A stretch of DNA of 64,000 nt. It comes from Bilophila wadsworthia ATCC 49260. GTDB taxonomy: Bacteria; Desulfobacterota; Desulfovibrionia; Desulfovibrionales; Desulfovibrionaceae. The stretch covers positions 1-64,000 of the forward strand of contig NZ_JNJP01000003.1 of assembly GCF_000701705.1 (NCBI RefSeq). The letters run 5' to 3'. The position numbers were made by a program, and so were the translations under genes. Below are positions 8,405 to 16,298 of the stretch, in pieces. Under the pieces are notes generated by a model that searched no databases, was not told the DNA's origin, and saw only the letters and a list, made by a program, of their open reading frames with translations. Numbering within the stretch: position 1 is the first letter of the stretch; the number at the start of each line of letters is the position of its first letter.

Positions 8405-9619
8405 TTACGCATCCATCTTCTTCAACGATCTCCTGTAAATTTTTTCAATACGCTCAGGAGTTGCCGGGACAGGGGCGACGGAGAGAAGCAGCCCGAGGGA
8501 CGGCGTGGTCCGGGTCAGTTCGCACAGGCGGGGGATGTCGTTCTCGGTGAACCCCTCGTCCTCCAGCTTCTGCGGTACGCCCATGTCGGCGAGCCATGTT
8601 TCAACGCCTCTGGCGGCCTTGTGAGCCTCGTCCGGGGTTCCTTTGAGGTCAGGCGTCAGCGGTCGTAAAATCGTGCCTAGCGTGGCGGAACAGGCGGGAT
8701 AGCACTCTTCGATGATGGCGGGCAGGATCATGGAAAGGCCGAGGCCGTGCGCGAGTTCTGGCTTGATGCCGCTGAGGGGATGTTCCAGTGCGTGTGTGAA
8801 GTGGAGCAATCCGTTGTCGAATGCGGTCCCTGCGATCATGGAAGCGTAAGACAGGCAGTAACGGGCCTTGAGGTCTTCGGGGTTGGCGAGCGCCTTGGGC
8901 AGGTATTCCGCCACAAGGCGGATAGTCTCTCCAGCCAGCAGGATGGACAGCGGGTTGGCTGTAACTGCTGTGGCCGCTTCGATGACGTGGTTCACAGAGT
9001 CGATGGACACATAGCGGGTTTGCTTAGGCGAGAGTTTGATCATCAAGCCCGGATCGTCGATGGAGAACAAGGGATAGAGGCAGTCATAGGCGATGGCTGG
9101 CTTGTGGTTGTGCTTCGTAATGCTGGCCACGGCGAAGCGGTTGACTTCGCTGCCCGTGCCGTGGGTCAGGTTGACGACAACAATGGGGACAGCCTTTGTC
9201 GGCGTGAACGCGAAGGTATACAGCTCTTCCGCCGTCTTGCCTGGATTGGCAAGGATAATAGCCGCGCTTTTGCCCGCATCGATGGGGCTGCCGCCGCCAA
9301 TGCAGAGTACGGCCTTGGCATCGGCGGATCTGCCGAGGGCCGCCGCCTCGTCTATGGAGTCGGTTGTGGGGTTGGGAGTCACCTTGTCGTACAGGGAGAT
9401 GCGTATGCCGTGCTTGGCGCAGGCTGCGGTGACGTAATCCCATGCGCCGGTAAGCTTGTAGGAATGCCCGCCGGTCACGCAAAGGATGGAGTCGATGCCT
9501 CTGGCCTTCAAATCGGCGGCGATGTCATCAATCTTGGCGATGGCTCCGACTCCAAGATAGGTCGTTGTCTTTGTGCGGATTTCCTTAACATCACGCTCAT
9601 CGAATCGAGTATCCCACAT
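8405..9619 (-). CDS. Iron-containing alcohol dehydrogenase
   Basis: The protein has 404 residues and belongs to the group III Fe-ADH family. The N-terminal dinucleotide domain has CIGGGSPIDAGKS (the GGGSxxDxxK cofactor motif). The metal-binding domain has DSVNHVIEA (Asp and His ligands), then LEHPLSG and AHGLG with the remaining two histidines. It should reduce an aldehyde to an alcohol (or the reverse) with NAD(P)H in the cytoplasm. The substrate is not determined; in Bilophila a related Fe-ADH reduces sulfoacetaldehyde to isethionate, but no taurine aminotransferase or isethionate lyase gene is in this window to support that. The ATG at 9619 has AGGAGA upstream; the longer frame to 9700 runs into the promoter. 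Confidence 0.9.
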   Translation of the reverse strand: MWDTRFDERDVKEIRTKTTTYLGVGAIAKIDDIAADLKARGIDSILCVTGGHSYKLTGAWDYVTAACAKHGIRISLYDKVTPNPTTDSIDEAAALGRSADAKAVLCIGGGSPIDAGKSAAIILANPGKTAEELYTFAFTPTKAVPIVVVNLTHGTGSEVNRFAVASITKHNHKPAIAYDCLYPLFSIDDPGLMIKLSPKQTRYVSIDSVNHVIEAATAVTANPLSILLAGETIRLVAEYLPKALANPEDLKARYCLSYASMIAGTAFDNGLLHFTHALEHPLSGIKPELAHGLGLSMILPAIIEECYPACSATLGTILRPLTPDLKGTPDEAHKAARGVETWLADMGVPQKLEDEGFTENDIPRLCELTRTTPSLGLLLSVAPVPATPERIEKIYRRSLKKMDA

Positions 9620-9681
9620 GGCGATCTCCTTTATGGAAAACAGATTAGATTGAGTAATCAAACAAATTGTTCTTTTATTCA

Positions 9682-9710
9682 CAATTAAACCCGAATACAA
9701 TGCCTGTCAA
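9682..9710 (-). promoter_or_regulatory. Sigma-70 promoter of Fe-ADH gene
   Basis: On the minus strand a perfect TTGACA (9710-9705) and TAATTG (9687-9682) are separated by 17 bases. The start point would be about 55 bases before the ATG. Confidence 0.65.
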
Positions 9711-9849
9711 GAGGGATACTGTATTCTCAGCTCGAAAATCATGAAAAAGGCAACAACCGAGAATTCGCTCATGAGGAAACTGTCATATACTCAACATGTT
9801 GGAGAGTGTATTGAGGCTGGAAAGAGGCGCTGAAAGACTCCTTTTCTGG

Positions 9850-9933
9850 TTAAAGGATTCCCTTCCACTCCCGATCCAGCCGATCGAGCCAGCGTCTTAG
9901 GCCCGTTACGCGCAAGAGCCACTTGATGATCAT
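9850..9933 (-). CDS. Putative 27-residue cationic peptide
   Basis: This is a short open frame of 27 codons with a good GAGGA ribosome site seven bases before the ATG. The product starts MIIKWLLRVTGLRRWLD and is amphipathic, with Trp, Leu and Arg alternating. I do not recognise a family. Such peptides may be membrane-active (type I toxin-like), leader peptides or the tail of a decayed gene. It stands alone in the 400-base gap between the Fe-ADH and the outer-membrane protein gene. Confidence is low because short frames arise by chance. Confidence 0.3.
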   Translation of the reverse strand: MIIKWLLRVTGLRRWLDRLDREWKGIL

Positions 9934-10026
9934 CTTTATTCCTCAATAAAACGGAACGATCGGCAAGGTGTATTGTACGGCCAGTATAGGGGGATAATTG
10001 GAGGATGCTCTTATAATTTCACTATA

Positions 10027-10662
10027 TTAAAAACGATATGTGAATCCAAGTGATAAAACAGGGTACCAAGTGTATTTATGTACTTTGCTTTTAATATTGT
10101 CTTCCTCTGCTTGTATTCTCCCAACGTAACGCTTGGGGATGGGGACATCCGGAAGCTGGAAAGAGACACGAGCTTTCCCCATATATAAGGCCCCAAGCGA
10201 GGCGTGCCATCCTAAAGACGATTCGGATTGTTGAGTACTTTCCCAACCAAGGCCAATATAAGGTGCGAGCCTTTCCCATGTCGCCTTTCCACTCGTCTGA
10301 TTGATCAGCTCTTCATAAATGGGATTGATTGCATCTACCGACGTGGAAAGTGCGGTATCCAGCTTGAAATAATAAGCGCCAGCGGATATCCGGAAAGCAT
10401 TTTCAAAGGGGAAGATGTCCAACAGTAAACCCACGCTGTGGCTGGAGTCTTCAGTCTTATACTGAATGCCTTTGAGTTTTATTTTTGTATCGAATGGTTG
10501 AGTAAAAGCACTTAACCTGTAGGCTATGAAACTATTTTGTCGATAGCTGATGTCAACTCCAACCCCAAGTGTGCTCACAGAAGGTTGGATGGAAAGCGGA
10601 GATGCCGAAGCGATACATGGAAATAAAAGGATACAGCATAAGAGAAGAGAACGAATGGACAT
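10027..10662 (-). CDS. Putative outer-membrane beta-barrel protein
   Basis: The protein has 211 residues. A clear Sec signal (MSIRSLLLCCILLFPCIASA) precedes a chain of short alternating polar/hydrophobic segments (FIAYRLSAF, SVGLLLDIF, RISAGAYYFKL, LGWHASLGALYMG, PVLSLGFTYRF). It ends in Phe with a TYRF strand, the usual C-terminal signature of an outer-membrane barrel read by BamA. I do not recognise a specific family. Base composition is visibly more AT-rich than the neighbours. The ATG at 10662 is chosen because it starts the signal peptide and has GAGGTG upstream; the longer frame to 10722 adds a non-signal extension. Confidence 0.65.
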   Translation of the reverse strand: MSIRSLLLCCILLFPCIASASPLSIQPSVSTLGVGVDISYRQNSFIAYRLSAFTQPFDTKIKLKGIQYKTEDSSHSVGLLLDIFPFENAFRISAGAYYFKLDTALSTSVDAINPIYEELINQTSGKATWERLAPYIGLGWESTQQSESSLGWHASLGALYMGKARVSFQLPDVPIPKRYVGRIQAEEDNIKSKVHKYTWYPVLSLGFTYRF

Positions 10663-11421
10663 GATACACCTCACGAGAACGCCTTTCTCGCCATATAGGC
10701 ATATCAAGAAATGAGTTGGCAACTATGAATTGTTTGAGCCGAGTGAGTATTTTGCGATGCCAGTGTAGATACGCGGGTATATGCTGATATTGTGTAGAGT
10801 CCATAAGAATAAGTGCGTATGATTTACGAGTGATGAAAGGCTGTTGTGCCTTAACGGGGCTGCACAGGGGGATAATTCCGTTAGGAATGAACGGAAAAGG
10901 GTAAATATGGTAGAGGGAACCTATTGCCAAGTATGGGGCGCAGGACTTTCAGAACCATGCCATCGCACAGAAAAAGGTAGTTTTCCATCTGGGTGGGTGG
11001 TGAGCCCTCTCCAAAGACAAGGTTTTAGATTGTAAAATCAATAAAAGCAGTACATAGGTGCTGAGAGGGTTGTCATTGCCCAATGTGAAACGGCTTCCAA
11101 GAGGGGAAAGGTGTGGTGAGGCATCTTTGCATCAGAGGAAACGGCAAGATTTGAAACAAGAGGTACGCGCCTATGGCGTTCTTCCTCTTTTCCCTCATGC
11201 TGAAACCGGGGCAGACTGGTACGGCGGTATGGGGAAGGGGTGAATTGTTTCCCCTCGGAGTGTTCTATGCCGCAGCGTGTAAGGGGATTGGGGAAACGGA
11301 TTTATGCCTTGTGGGGAGGACGAAGGGGGAATCTGCGCTCGCCTCCTATCGCTGCGCTGAAGCAGTTTTCCCTGTTGCCGGCATGGTCCGGCGGATACCC
11401 TACACGAAAGGAGGGCTTTCT
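10663..11421. other. Gene-poor stretch
   Basis: Several short frames of 60-130 codons overlap here on both strands. None shows a domain, a consistent ribosome site or a recognisable composition. I see no structured RNA I can name. It may hold decayed genes. Confidence 0.4.
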
Positions 11422-11804
11422 ATGGTGAGGAGTCTTGCGCGTCGGCTTCCGGCCTAATATGGTGGGCGTCTGACTGGCTATGGGCCTTATGGGCGGAACA
11501 TGAAACCGCTCTTGAGCGGAGAGGGAGACAGTGGGCGGCTGTGTTGGCTTGGGTCATCGTGTTGATTGGTTCGTGGACGTGGAACCGGTGGGAGGCGAAG
11601 AGGGGCCCGCTGCCCCATGATATTTCGAGGACTACCCGAGCAGACGTATGTGTTTTGGGAGCCAACGCCCTTTTTCCGGACAACGTTACCCATATTCAGA
11701 ACGCCAGGCGTAATCTTGGTGCCTCGCCGTCAGCCAAAGGCGGGCGGTTCTCCCTTCAATGCCGTTTCAACTGTTCCGGTGGGCCGTCAGGCGATGCCCG
11801 GTGA
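11361..11804 (+). pseudogene. Possible frameshifted small membrane protein
   Basis: An excellent ribosome site (AAAGGAGGG, 11407-11415) precedes an ATG at 11422, but that frame stops after 11 residues (MVRSLARRLPA). The frame at -1 relative to it is open from 11361 to 11804 with no start codon near its beginning. From about 11457 it encodes a protein-like sequence: a Trp-rich stretch, AEHETALERRGRQW, a membrane helix AAVLAWVIVLIGSWTW, then NRWEAKRGPLPHD. The simplest reading is a small one-helix membrane protein broken by one frameshift near 11425-11455. Programmed frameshifting or a sequence error are alternatives, and chance is not excluded. Confidence 0.35.
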
Positions 11805-11826
11805 TGCTCGAAAAGGTGGTACTCCT

Positions 11827-12567
11827 ATGAACGTAATCGCATCTATCCGTAATGACTTTCAGGAAAAATTTGGTATTCCCCGGCAAAGCGGCGTCGTGGA
11901 GACGGCTCTGTCTGAGATTATTTTTGAACCGGACTATCGGAGTGCGGAGGCGTTGCGGGGGTTGGAAGGTTTTTCCCATATCTGGCTGATCTGGGCGTTT
12001 TCCGCATCCGCAGGCAAAGGCTGGTCGCCCACGGTCCGGCCTCCGCGTTTAGGCGGCAATGCGCGGGTGGGCGTTTTTGCCTCGCGCTCGCCGTTCCGTC
12101 CAAATCCGCTGGGGCTGTCGGCGGTGAAGCTGGAAAATATTGTGCTTCAGTCCCCGGAAGGCCCGTTGTTACGGGTTTCTGGGGCCGACCTGCTGCACGG
12201 AACGCCGATTTTGGATATAAAACCCTACCTTCCCTACGCCGACTGTATCCCTCAGGCGACAGGCGGTTTTGCGGGAACGAAGCCGGAACCCCGGCTTGAG
12301 GTGAGTGCCGCGCGGGAAGCCCTGCAAGGACTTCCCGCAGGCAAATGGAAGACGCTGCGTGAGGTTCTGGCCCTTGATCCGCGACCATCCTATCAGGATG
12401 ATCCCGAACGGATTTACGGAGTTGCCTTTGCCGGACGCAATGTCAGGTTCCGGGTGAACGGTTCGACGCTTGAAGTCCTTTCCATTGATGCGGCAGGAGA
12501 AAAATTTCGTGATGGGGAAATCCCGACGGGAAGTTGCACAACCGTAACTAAAAGCCCCCATCCATGA
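11827..12567 (+). CDS. trmO: TrmO, tRNA (t6A37) N6-methyltransferase
   Basis: The protein has 246 residues of the TsaA/TrmO (UPF0066) family, which uses S-adenosylmethionine to methylate t6A37 in tRNA-Thr(GGU). Visible signatures are GLEGFSHIWLIWAF, RSPFRPNPLGLSAVKL and the DLLHGTPILDIKPYLPYAD motif. The C-terminal DPRPSYQDDPERIYGV matches the TrmO C-terminal region. Size fits the E. coli protein (about 235). The ATG at 11827 is used because family similarity starts there; the frame runs open to 11566. The gene lies next to a tRNA-Thr(GGT) gene, the tRNA this enzyme is known to modify. Confidence 0.9.
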   Translation: MNVIASIRNDFQEKFGIPRQSGVVETALSEIIFEPDYRSAEALRGLEGFSHIWLIWAFSASAGKGWSPTVRPPRLGGNARVGVFASRSPFRPNPLGLSAVKLENIVLQSPEGPLLRVSGADLLHGTPILDIKPYLPYADCIPQATGGFAGTKPEPRLEVSAAREALQGLPAGKWKTLREVLALDPRPSYQDDPERIYGVAFAGRNVRFRVNGSTLEVLSIDAAGEKFRDGEIPTGSCTTVTKSPHP

Positions 12568-12773
12568 AGACCGGGAGCAATGGAACCGGTGGAAAGTGAA
12601 GAGGTCATGACGGTCGGGGGCGGCTGTACGGCGGGCGGTCTTGCCATGAGGAGAAGGACTGTACATTGTACCAGGCGTGGACCGGCGCTCCCTGGCGGAG
12701 ATTACGATTTCAGTGGGCACTTCACTCTCCATATGGAAAAAGCAGGACAGGAGTGGAGCTGAACGGCCATGAC
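12568..12773. other. Short gap after trmO
   Basis: No gene is supported. Bases 12580-12603 are a near-copy (21 of 24 bases) of 11579-11602, and in an open frame both encode WNRW followed by a K/E-rich stretch. Confidence 0.3.
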
Positions 12774-12808
12774 GAAAAAGCCCTTCCGGTTGTTCACCGA
12801 AAGGGCTT
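12774..12808 (-). terminator. Terminator of tRNA-Thr transcript
   Basis: Read on the minus strand, AAGCCCTTTCGG and CCGGAAGGGCTT form a 12-bp stem with one mismatch and a 6-base loop, followed by a T-run ending in CG. It lies 10 bases after the tRNA. Confidence 0.8.
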
Positions 12809-12817
12809 GATTTCTTA

Positions 12818-12893
<76 letters not shown>

Positions 12894-12940
12894 ATCTCTA
12901 TGTGTCGCGCTTGTCGCTGTCGACGAAGAAGCTTTTAGCT

Positions 12941-13765
12941 TTATACAGCGTCGTCGTCAAGTTTTTTTTCAACATTTTTTTCGGCGGGGCAGAGCCCGCG
13001 TTCGCTGCTGCGGACAAAATCCACAAACTCCATCAGTTGAGGCAGATTCGCGTAGTCGTTCGCAAGCAGATCCAAGGCTTCGGAGCGGGGCATCTCACTG
13101 CGCCAAATGAGGCGGAAGGCCTGTTTAAAAGCGGAGATCGTCTCGCGGGAAGCCCCGGCGCGGCGCAGTCCCACAAGATTGGGGCCATGCACAAGCGCAC
13201 GGCTGCCCGCTGCCAGCATCCACGGGGGAAGATCCTGCGCAACGCCCGTCATGCCGCCCACGAAAGCGTGGGTACCGACATGGCCGAACTGGTGCACTGC
13301 GGAAAGGCCGCCGATGATCGCAAAGTCGTCCACGCGTACATGCCCGCCGAGAGTGGCTCCGTTGGACATGACGATGTCATTGCCGAGCTGGCAGTCATGG
13401 GCGATGTGCGTGTAGGCCATGCACAGGTTGCGGCTGCCGATACGGGTAATGCCGCCTCCGCCTTCCGTGCCCCGGTGGAGCGTGGCGAATTCACGGATAC
13501 GGTTATCGTCGCCGAGCTCCAGCCACGTCACTTCGCCCTGGAACTTGAGATCCTGCGGTTCGCCGCCGACCAGCGCGTGGGAATGGATATGGTTGCCCAC
13601 GCCCATCCTCGTGTAATCTTTGATGACGGCGTGGGCGTCGATGCGGCAGCGATCCCCGATGACGACATGCTCTTCGATGATCGCATAGGGGCCTATTTCC
13701 ACATCCTTGCCGATCTGCGCATTGGCGTGCACGATAGCAGTGGGGTGGACTTGTTGAGAAGCCAT
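12941..13765 (-). CDS. lpxA: LpxA, UDP-N-acetylglucosamine acyltransferase
   Basis: The protein has 274 residues and catalyses the first step of lipid A synthesis: transfer of a 3-hydroxyacyl chain from ACP to UDP-GlcNAc. Left-handed beta-helix hexapeptide repeats fill the N-terminal two thirds (VHPTAIVHANAQIGKDVEIG). The catalytic His region is THIAHDCQLGNDIVMSNGATLGGHV, followed by the helical C-terminal domain. The start at MASQQVHPTA fits the family; an ATG four codons upstream (13777) has GGAG and is an alternative. It lies 13 bases after fabZ, at the end of the envelope gene block. Confidence 0.93.
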   Translation of the reverse strand: MASQQVHPTAIVHANAQIGKDVEIGPYAIIEEHVVIGDRCRIDAHAVIKDYTRMGVGNHIHSHALVGGEPQDLKFQGEVTWLELGDDNRIREFATLHRGTEGGGGITRIGSRNLCMAYTHIAHDCQLGNDIVMSNGATLGGHVRVDDFAIIGGLSAVHQFGHVGTHAFVGGMTGVAQDLPPWMLAAGSRALVHGPNLVGLRRAGASRETISAFKQAFRLIWRSEMPRSEALDLLANDYANLPQLMEFVDFVRSSERGLCPAEKNVEKKLDDDAV

Positions 13766-13778
13766 ACTGCAACCCATA

Positions 13779-14240
13779 TTACATGTCTCCACGATCGGTC
13801 ACGGCAGCGGTGATTTCCGCTTCGGCGGCGAGCACGCCGTCAACGTAAGCCCGACCTTCCATCTTCCACAGTTTCAGCTTGTGGCGGATGAGGCGGCATT
13901 CCAGATCCAGACGGTCGCCGGGGAAGACCGGACGCCGGAAGCGGACCTTTTCGAGCCCGGAGAAGAGGAATAGCTTCCCGGCGGTCTCGCTCGGATCGAA
14001 ACCATGCAGCACCAGCAGGCCGCCAGCCTGCGCCAGAGCTTCAATGATCAGCACGCCGGGCATCACCGGGACGCCGGGGAAATGCCCCTGAAAGAACGGT
14101 TCATTGAAGCTGACGCACTTATGCGCCTTGATGTATTCCCCGTCCACGATCTCGTTGACCCTGTCCACGAGCAGGAATGGATAACGGTGGGGGAGAAACT
14201 CCAGAATCTTGCGGATGTCAAACGAGGTAGGCTGGTCCAT
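13779..14240 (-). CDS. fabZ: FabZ, 3-hydroxyacyl-ACP dehydratase
   Basis: The protein has 153 residues with a hot-dog fold. The motif LPHRYPFLLVDRV near the start and GHFPGVPVMPGVLIIEALAQ (catalytic His and Glu) define FabZ. It dehydrates 3-hydroxyacyl-ACP in fatty-acid elongation and competes with LpxA/LpxD for hydroxymyristoyl-ACP. Its place between lpxD and lpxA is the conserved Gram-negative order. Length is normal. Confidence 0.96.
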   Translation of the reverse strand: MDQPTSFDIRKILEFLPHRYPFLLVDRVNEIVDGEYIKAHKCVSFNEPFFQGHFPGVPVMPGVLIIEALAQAGGLLVLHGFDPSETAGKLFLFSGLEKVRFRRPVFPGDRLDLECRLIRHKLKLWKMEGRAYVDGVLAAEAEITAAVTDRGDM

Positions 14241-14273
14241 GCTGTGTATTCCTTGAGTCTGAATTGCAAAGAG

Positions 14274-15308
14274 CTAGGCGTCCGGCTTGCCGCCCTTGAG
14301 TTCTTCCAGTTCCTTTTCAAGCTTGGACAGGCGCTTGAAGAGTTCGGGGAAGCGGGGCATAAGGGCCAGCGTGCGCATGTAGGTACGCTGATCCACGGTG
14401 GGCGTGCCGCCCACGACGACGTCGCTGGGGATATCTTTGGCGACCCCCGACTGGGGGCCAATGGTGACGTTGTCGCCGATGTGCAGGTGCCCGGCGATAC
14501 CGACCTGTCCGGCGAACGTGCAGTTGTCCCCGACCGTGGTGGAACCGGAAATGCCCACTTGTGAGACGACGAAGCCGTTACGGCCTATCTGCACATTATG
14601 CCCGATCTGAGCGAGATTGTCGATTTTTGTGCCGTCACCTATGCGGGTGGCATCGAGCACGGCCCGGTCAATGGCGGCGTTGGCCCCCACCTCGACGGCG
14701 TTGCCGATGGTGACTTTGCCGACTTGCGGGATTTTCTGGATGCCCGCAGGGGTCCGTGCGAAGCCGAAGCCGTCCGCGCCGAGCACGGAACCCGGATGCA
14801 GGATGCAGCCTTCGCCGACGTGCGTTCCGGCCATGAGCACGGCATTAGGATAGACGGTGGTGCCCTTGCCTATGCGGACGTTCTCGCCCACGTAGACGCC
14901 GGGGAAGAGCTTGACGCCGCTTCCCACCGTGGCATGGGGACCGATGTAAACGAAGGGGTAAACGGTCACCCCGTCGCCGAGTTCGGCATCGGGATGAATG
15001 AAGGCCAACGGGCTGATTCCGGAAAAGCTGCCCTGCGGTGCGGCGAACAGCTCCAGAACGCGGCCGAAGTCCTGGTAGGGATTTTCGCTGATCAGGGCGC
15101 GTCTGACATCCCCGGCGTGTTCGGGACGGACTATGACGGCGCCAGCCCGCGTTGCCGCGAGCTGGTCAGCGTATTTGGGGTTTGCCAGAAAGCTCACTTC
15201 ATCGGGCCCGGCCCCCTCCAAGGTGTTGACGCCGATGACTTCGGCATCGTCGCCTTGCAGGATCAAGCCAAGCTGGGCCGCGATTTCGGAGAGTTTACGG
15301 GCAACCAT
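14274..15308 (-). CDS. lpxD: LpxD, UDP-3-O-acylglucosamine N-acyltransferase
   Basis: The protein has 344 residues and adds the second 3-hydroxyacyl chain in lipid A synthesis. The N-terminal uridine-binding LpxD domain (LSEIAAQLGLILQGDDAEVIGVNTLEGA) is followed by long hexapeptide repeats. The catalytic His lies in IDNLAQIGHNVQIGRN and the C-terminal helix is KRLSKLEKELEELK. Its ATG follows the skp stop directly with no gap, so the two are translationally coupled. Length matches the family. Confidence 0.95.
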   Translation of the reverse strand: MVARKLSEIAAQLGLILQGDDAEVIGVNTLEGAGPDEVSFLANPKYADQLAATRAGAVIVRPEHAGDVRRALISENPYQDFGRVLELFAAPQGSFSGISPLAFIHPDAELGDGVTVYPFVYIGPHATVGSGVKLFPGVYVGENVRIGKGTTVYPNAVLMAGTHVGEGCILHPGSVLGADGFGFARTPAGIQKIPQVGKVTIGNAVEVGANAAIDRAVLDATRIGDGTKIDNLAQIGHNVQIGRNGFVVSQVGISGSTTVGDNCTFAGQVGIAGHLHIGDNVTIGPQSGVAKDIPSDVVVGGTPTVDQRTYMRTLALMPRFPELFKRLSKLEKELEELKGGKPDA

Positions 15309-15863
15309 TTACTTCTTACCGGTATTGGGTTCCGGGAACTTGCTGCCGCCGGCCTTCCACAAACGGTTGACTTCAGCAAGGACGGGCTTGGTGATGTCGA
15401 GGCTGGGCGTGGCATACATCACGCTGCCGGCAGCGGCGTCGAGGATAAGATCAAGCTTCTGCTGCTTGGCGATCGTGGTGGCGGCGTCGTAGATCTGCTG
15501 AGCCATGCTCTGGCGGATCTGGTTTTCGGTGTTTTCCACCTTGCGGGCAAAGTTGCGGGACTTTTCTTCAAAGGCGCGGCGCAGGCGGAGGAATTCCATC
15601 TGCTTGTCTTCACGTTCCTTGGCGGACATTTTAGCGACCTGAGCCTGAAGGGCTTCACCCTTGGACTGCAGATCCTTGGCCTGCTTTTCAAGCTGCGTCT
15701 TCTCGGCGCCGAACTGCGACTGCAGCTTCTGCTGGGCGGCCTTGGCTGCGTCGCTGTCCATAGCAACGGCCTGAGAGTTGAACACACCGATTTTCATGTC
15801 GGCGAAAGCGGAACCCGCCATCAACAAACAAGCCACAAGAGCGAGGGACAATACTCTGAACAT
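15309..15863 (-). CDS. skp: Skp/OmpH-family periplasmic chaperone
   Basis: The protein has 184 residues. A Sec signal (MFRVLSLALVACLLMAGSAFA) and the start motif MKIGVFNSQAVAMDSDAAKAAQQ are followed by a long Lys/Gln/Ala-rich helical hairpin, the tentacles of Skp. It carries unfolded outer-membrane proteins across the periplasm to BamA, encoded two genes upstream. An ATG with AAGGAGAAG before it begins the gene. Length is slightly above E. coli Skp (161). Confidence 0.9.
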   Translation of the reverse strand: MFRVLSLALVACLLMAGSAFADMKIGVFNSQAVAMDSDAAKAAQQKLQSQFGAEKTQLEKQAKDLQSKGEALQAQVAKMSAKEREDKQMEFLRLRRAFEEKSRNFARKVENTENQIRQSMAQQIYDAATTIAKQQKLDLILDAAAGSVMYATPSLDITKPVLAEVNRLWKAGGSKFPEPNTGKK

Positions 15864-16298
15864 ATTCTTCTCCTTGGATGTACAGACACTAGCGGGAACC
15901 CGGCCCGCAGATCGAAATGGATAGCCTTCAACGCGTGAGTCGTCAAGACATGTTCCGTTATGGGCATGAAAGCGGATAGAGAGCCCGGATTTCTGAAAAG
16001 ATTTTTATATCCAGTTATTCCGGAAGATAAAGAAAGTTAGGATCCTTCAGGGATATTCCCGGTGCGGAGAAGGCTGAGTTTTTTTCTTTCGGCGGGTTTG
16101 TTTTACCGCAAAATATACTTTGCGAGGAGAGCGCTGTGAGTAGATAACTGTCCTCTGGACAGCTCCCCTTGCAGGTTTGTTACTCAAGGAGAACGGAGCA
16201 GCGTTTTCTCTTTTCCCGAAGCGCACGTGAAAGAGGCAGAGGGGAACAGGGCTGGGAAGAAAATTGCCAGACGGGGAAGAACGCGTAGGGGAACGGGA
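15864..16298. other. Intergenic region upstream of skp
   Basis: The 435 bases separate the amidase gene from skp. No coding frame looks real. It is the likely site of a promoter for skp-lpxD-fabZ-lpxA, but I cannot point to a convincing -35/-10 pair. Confidence 0.4.

Noticed and set aside
11057..11457. Overlapping short frames and a GGTGCTGAGAGG segment that recalls part of a TPP riboswitch
   Set aside because: The frames have no recognisable product. The conserved riboswitch words CTGAGA...ACCC...GAACCTGATC are not all present, and no thiamine gene follows.
13004..13813. Plus-strand frames through lpxA, fabZ and lpxD
   Set aside because: They lie opposite clear lipid A genes and show no protein-like pattern.
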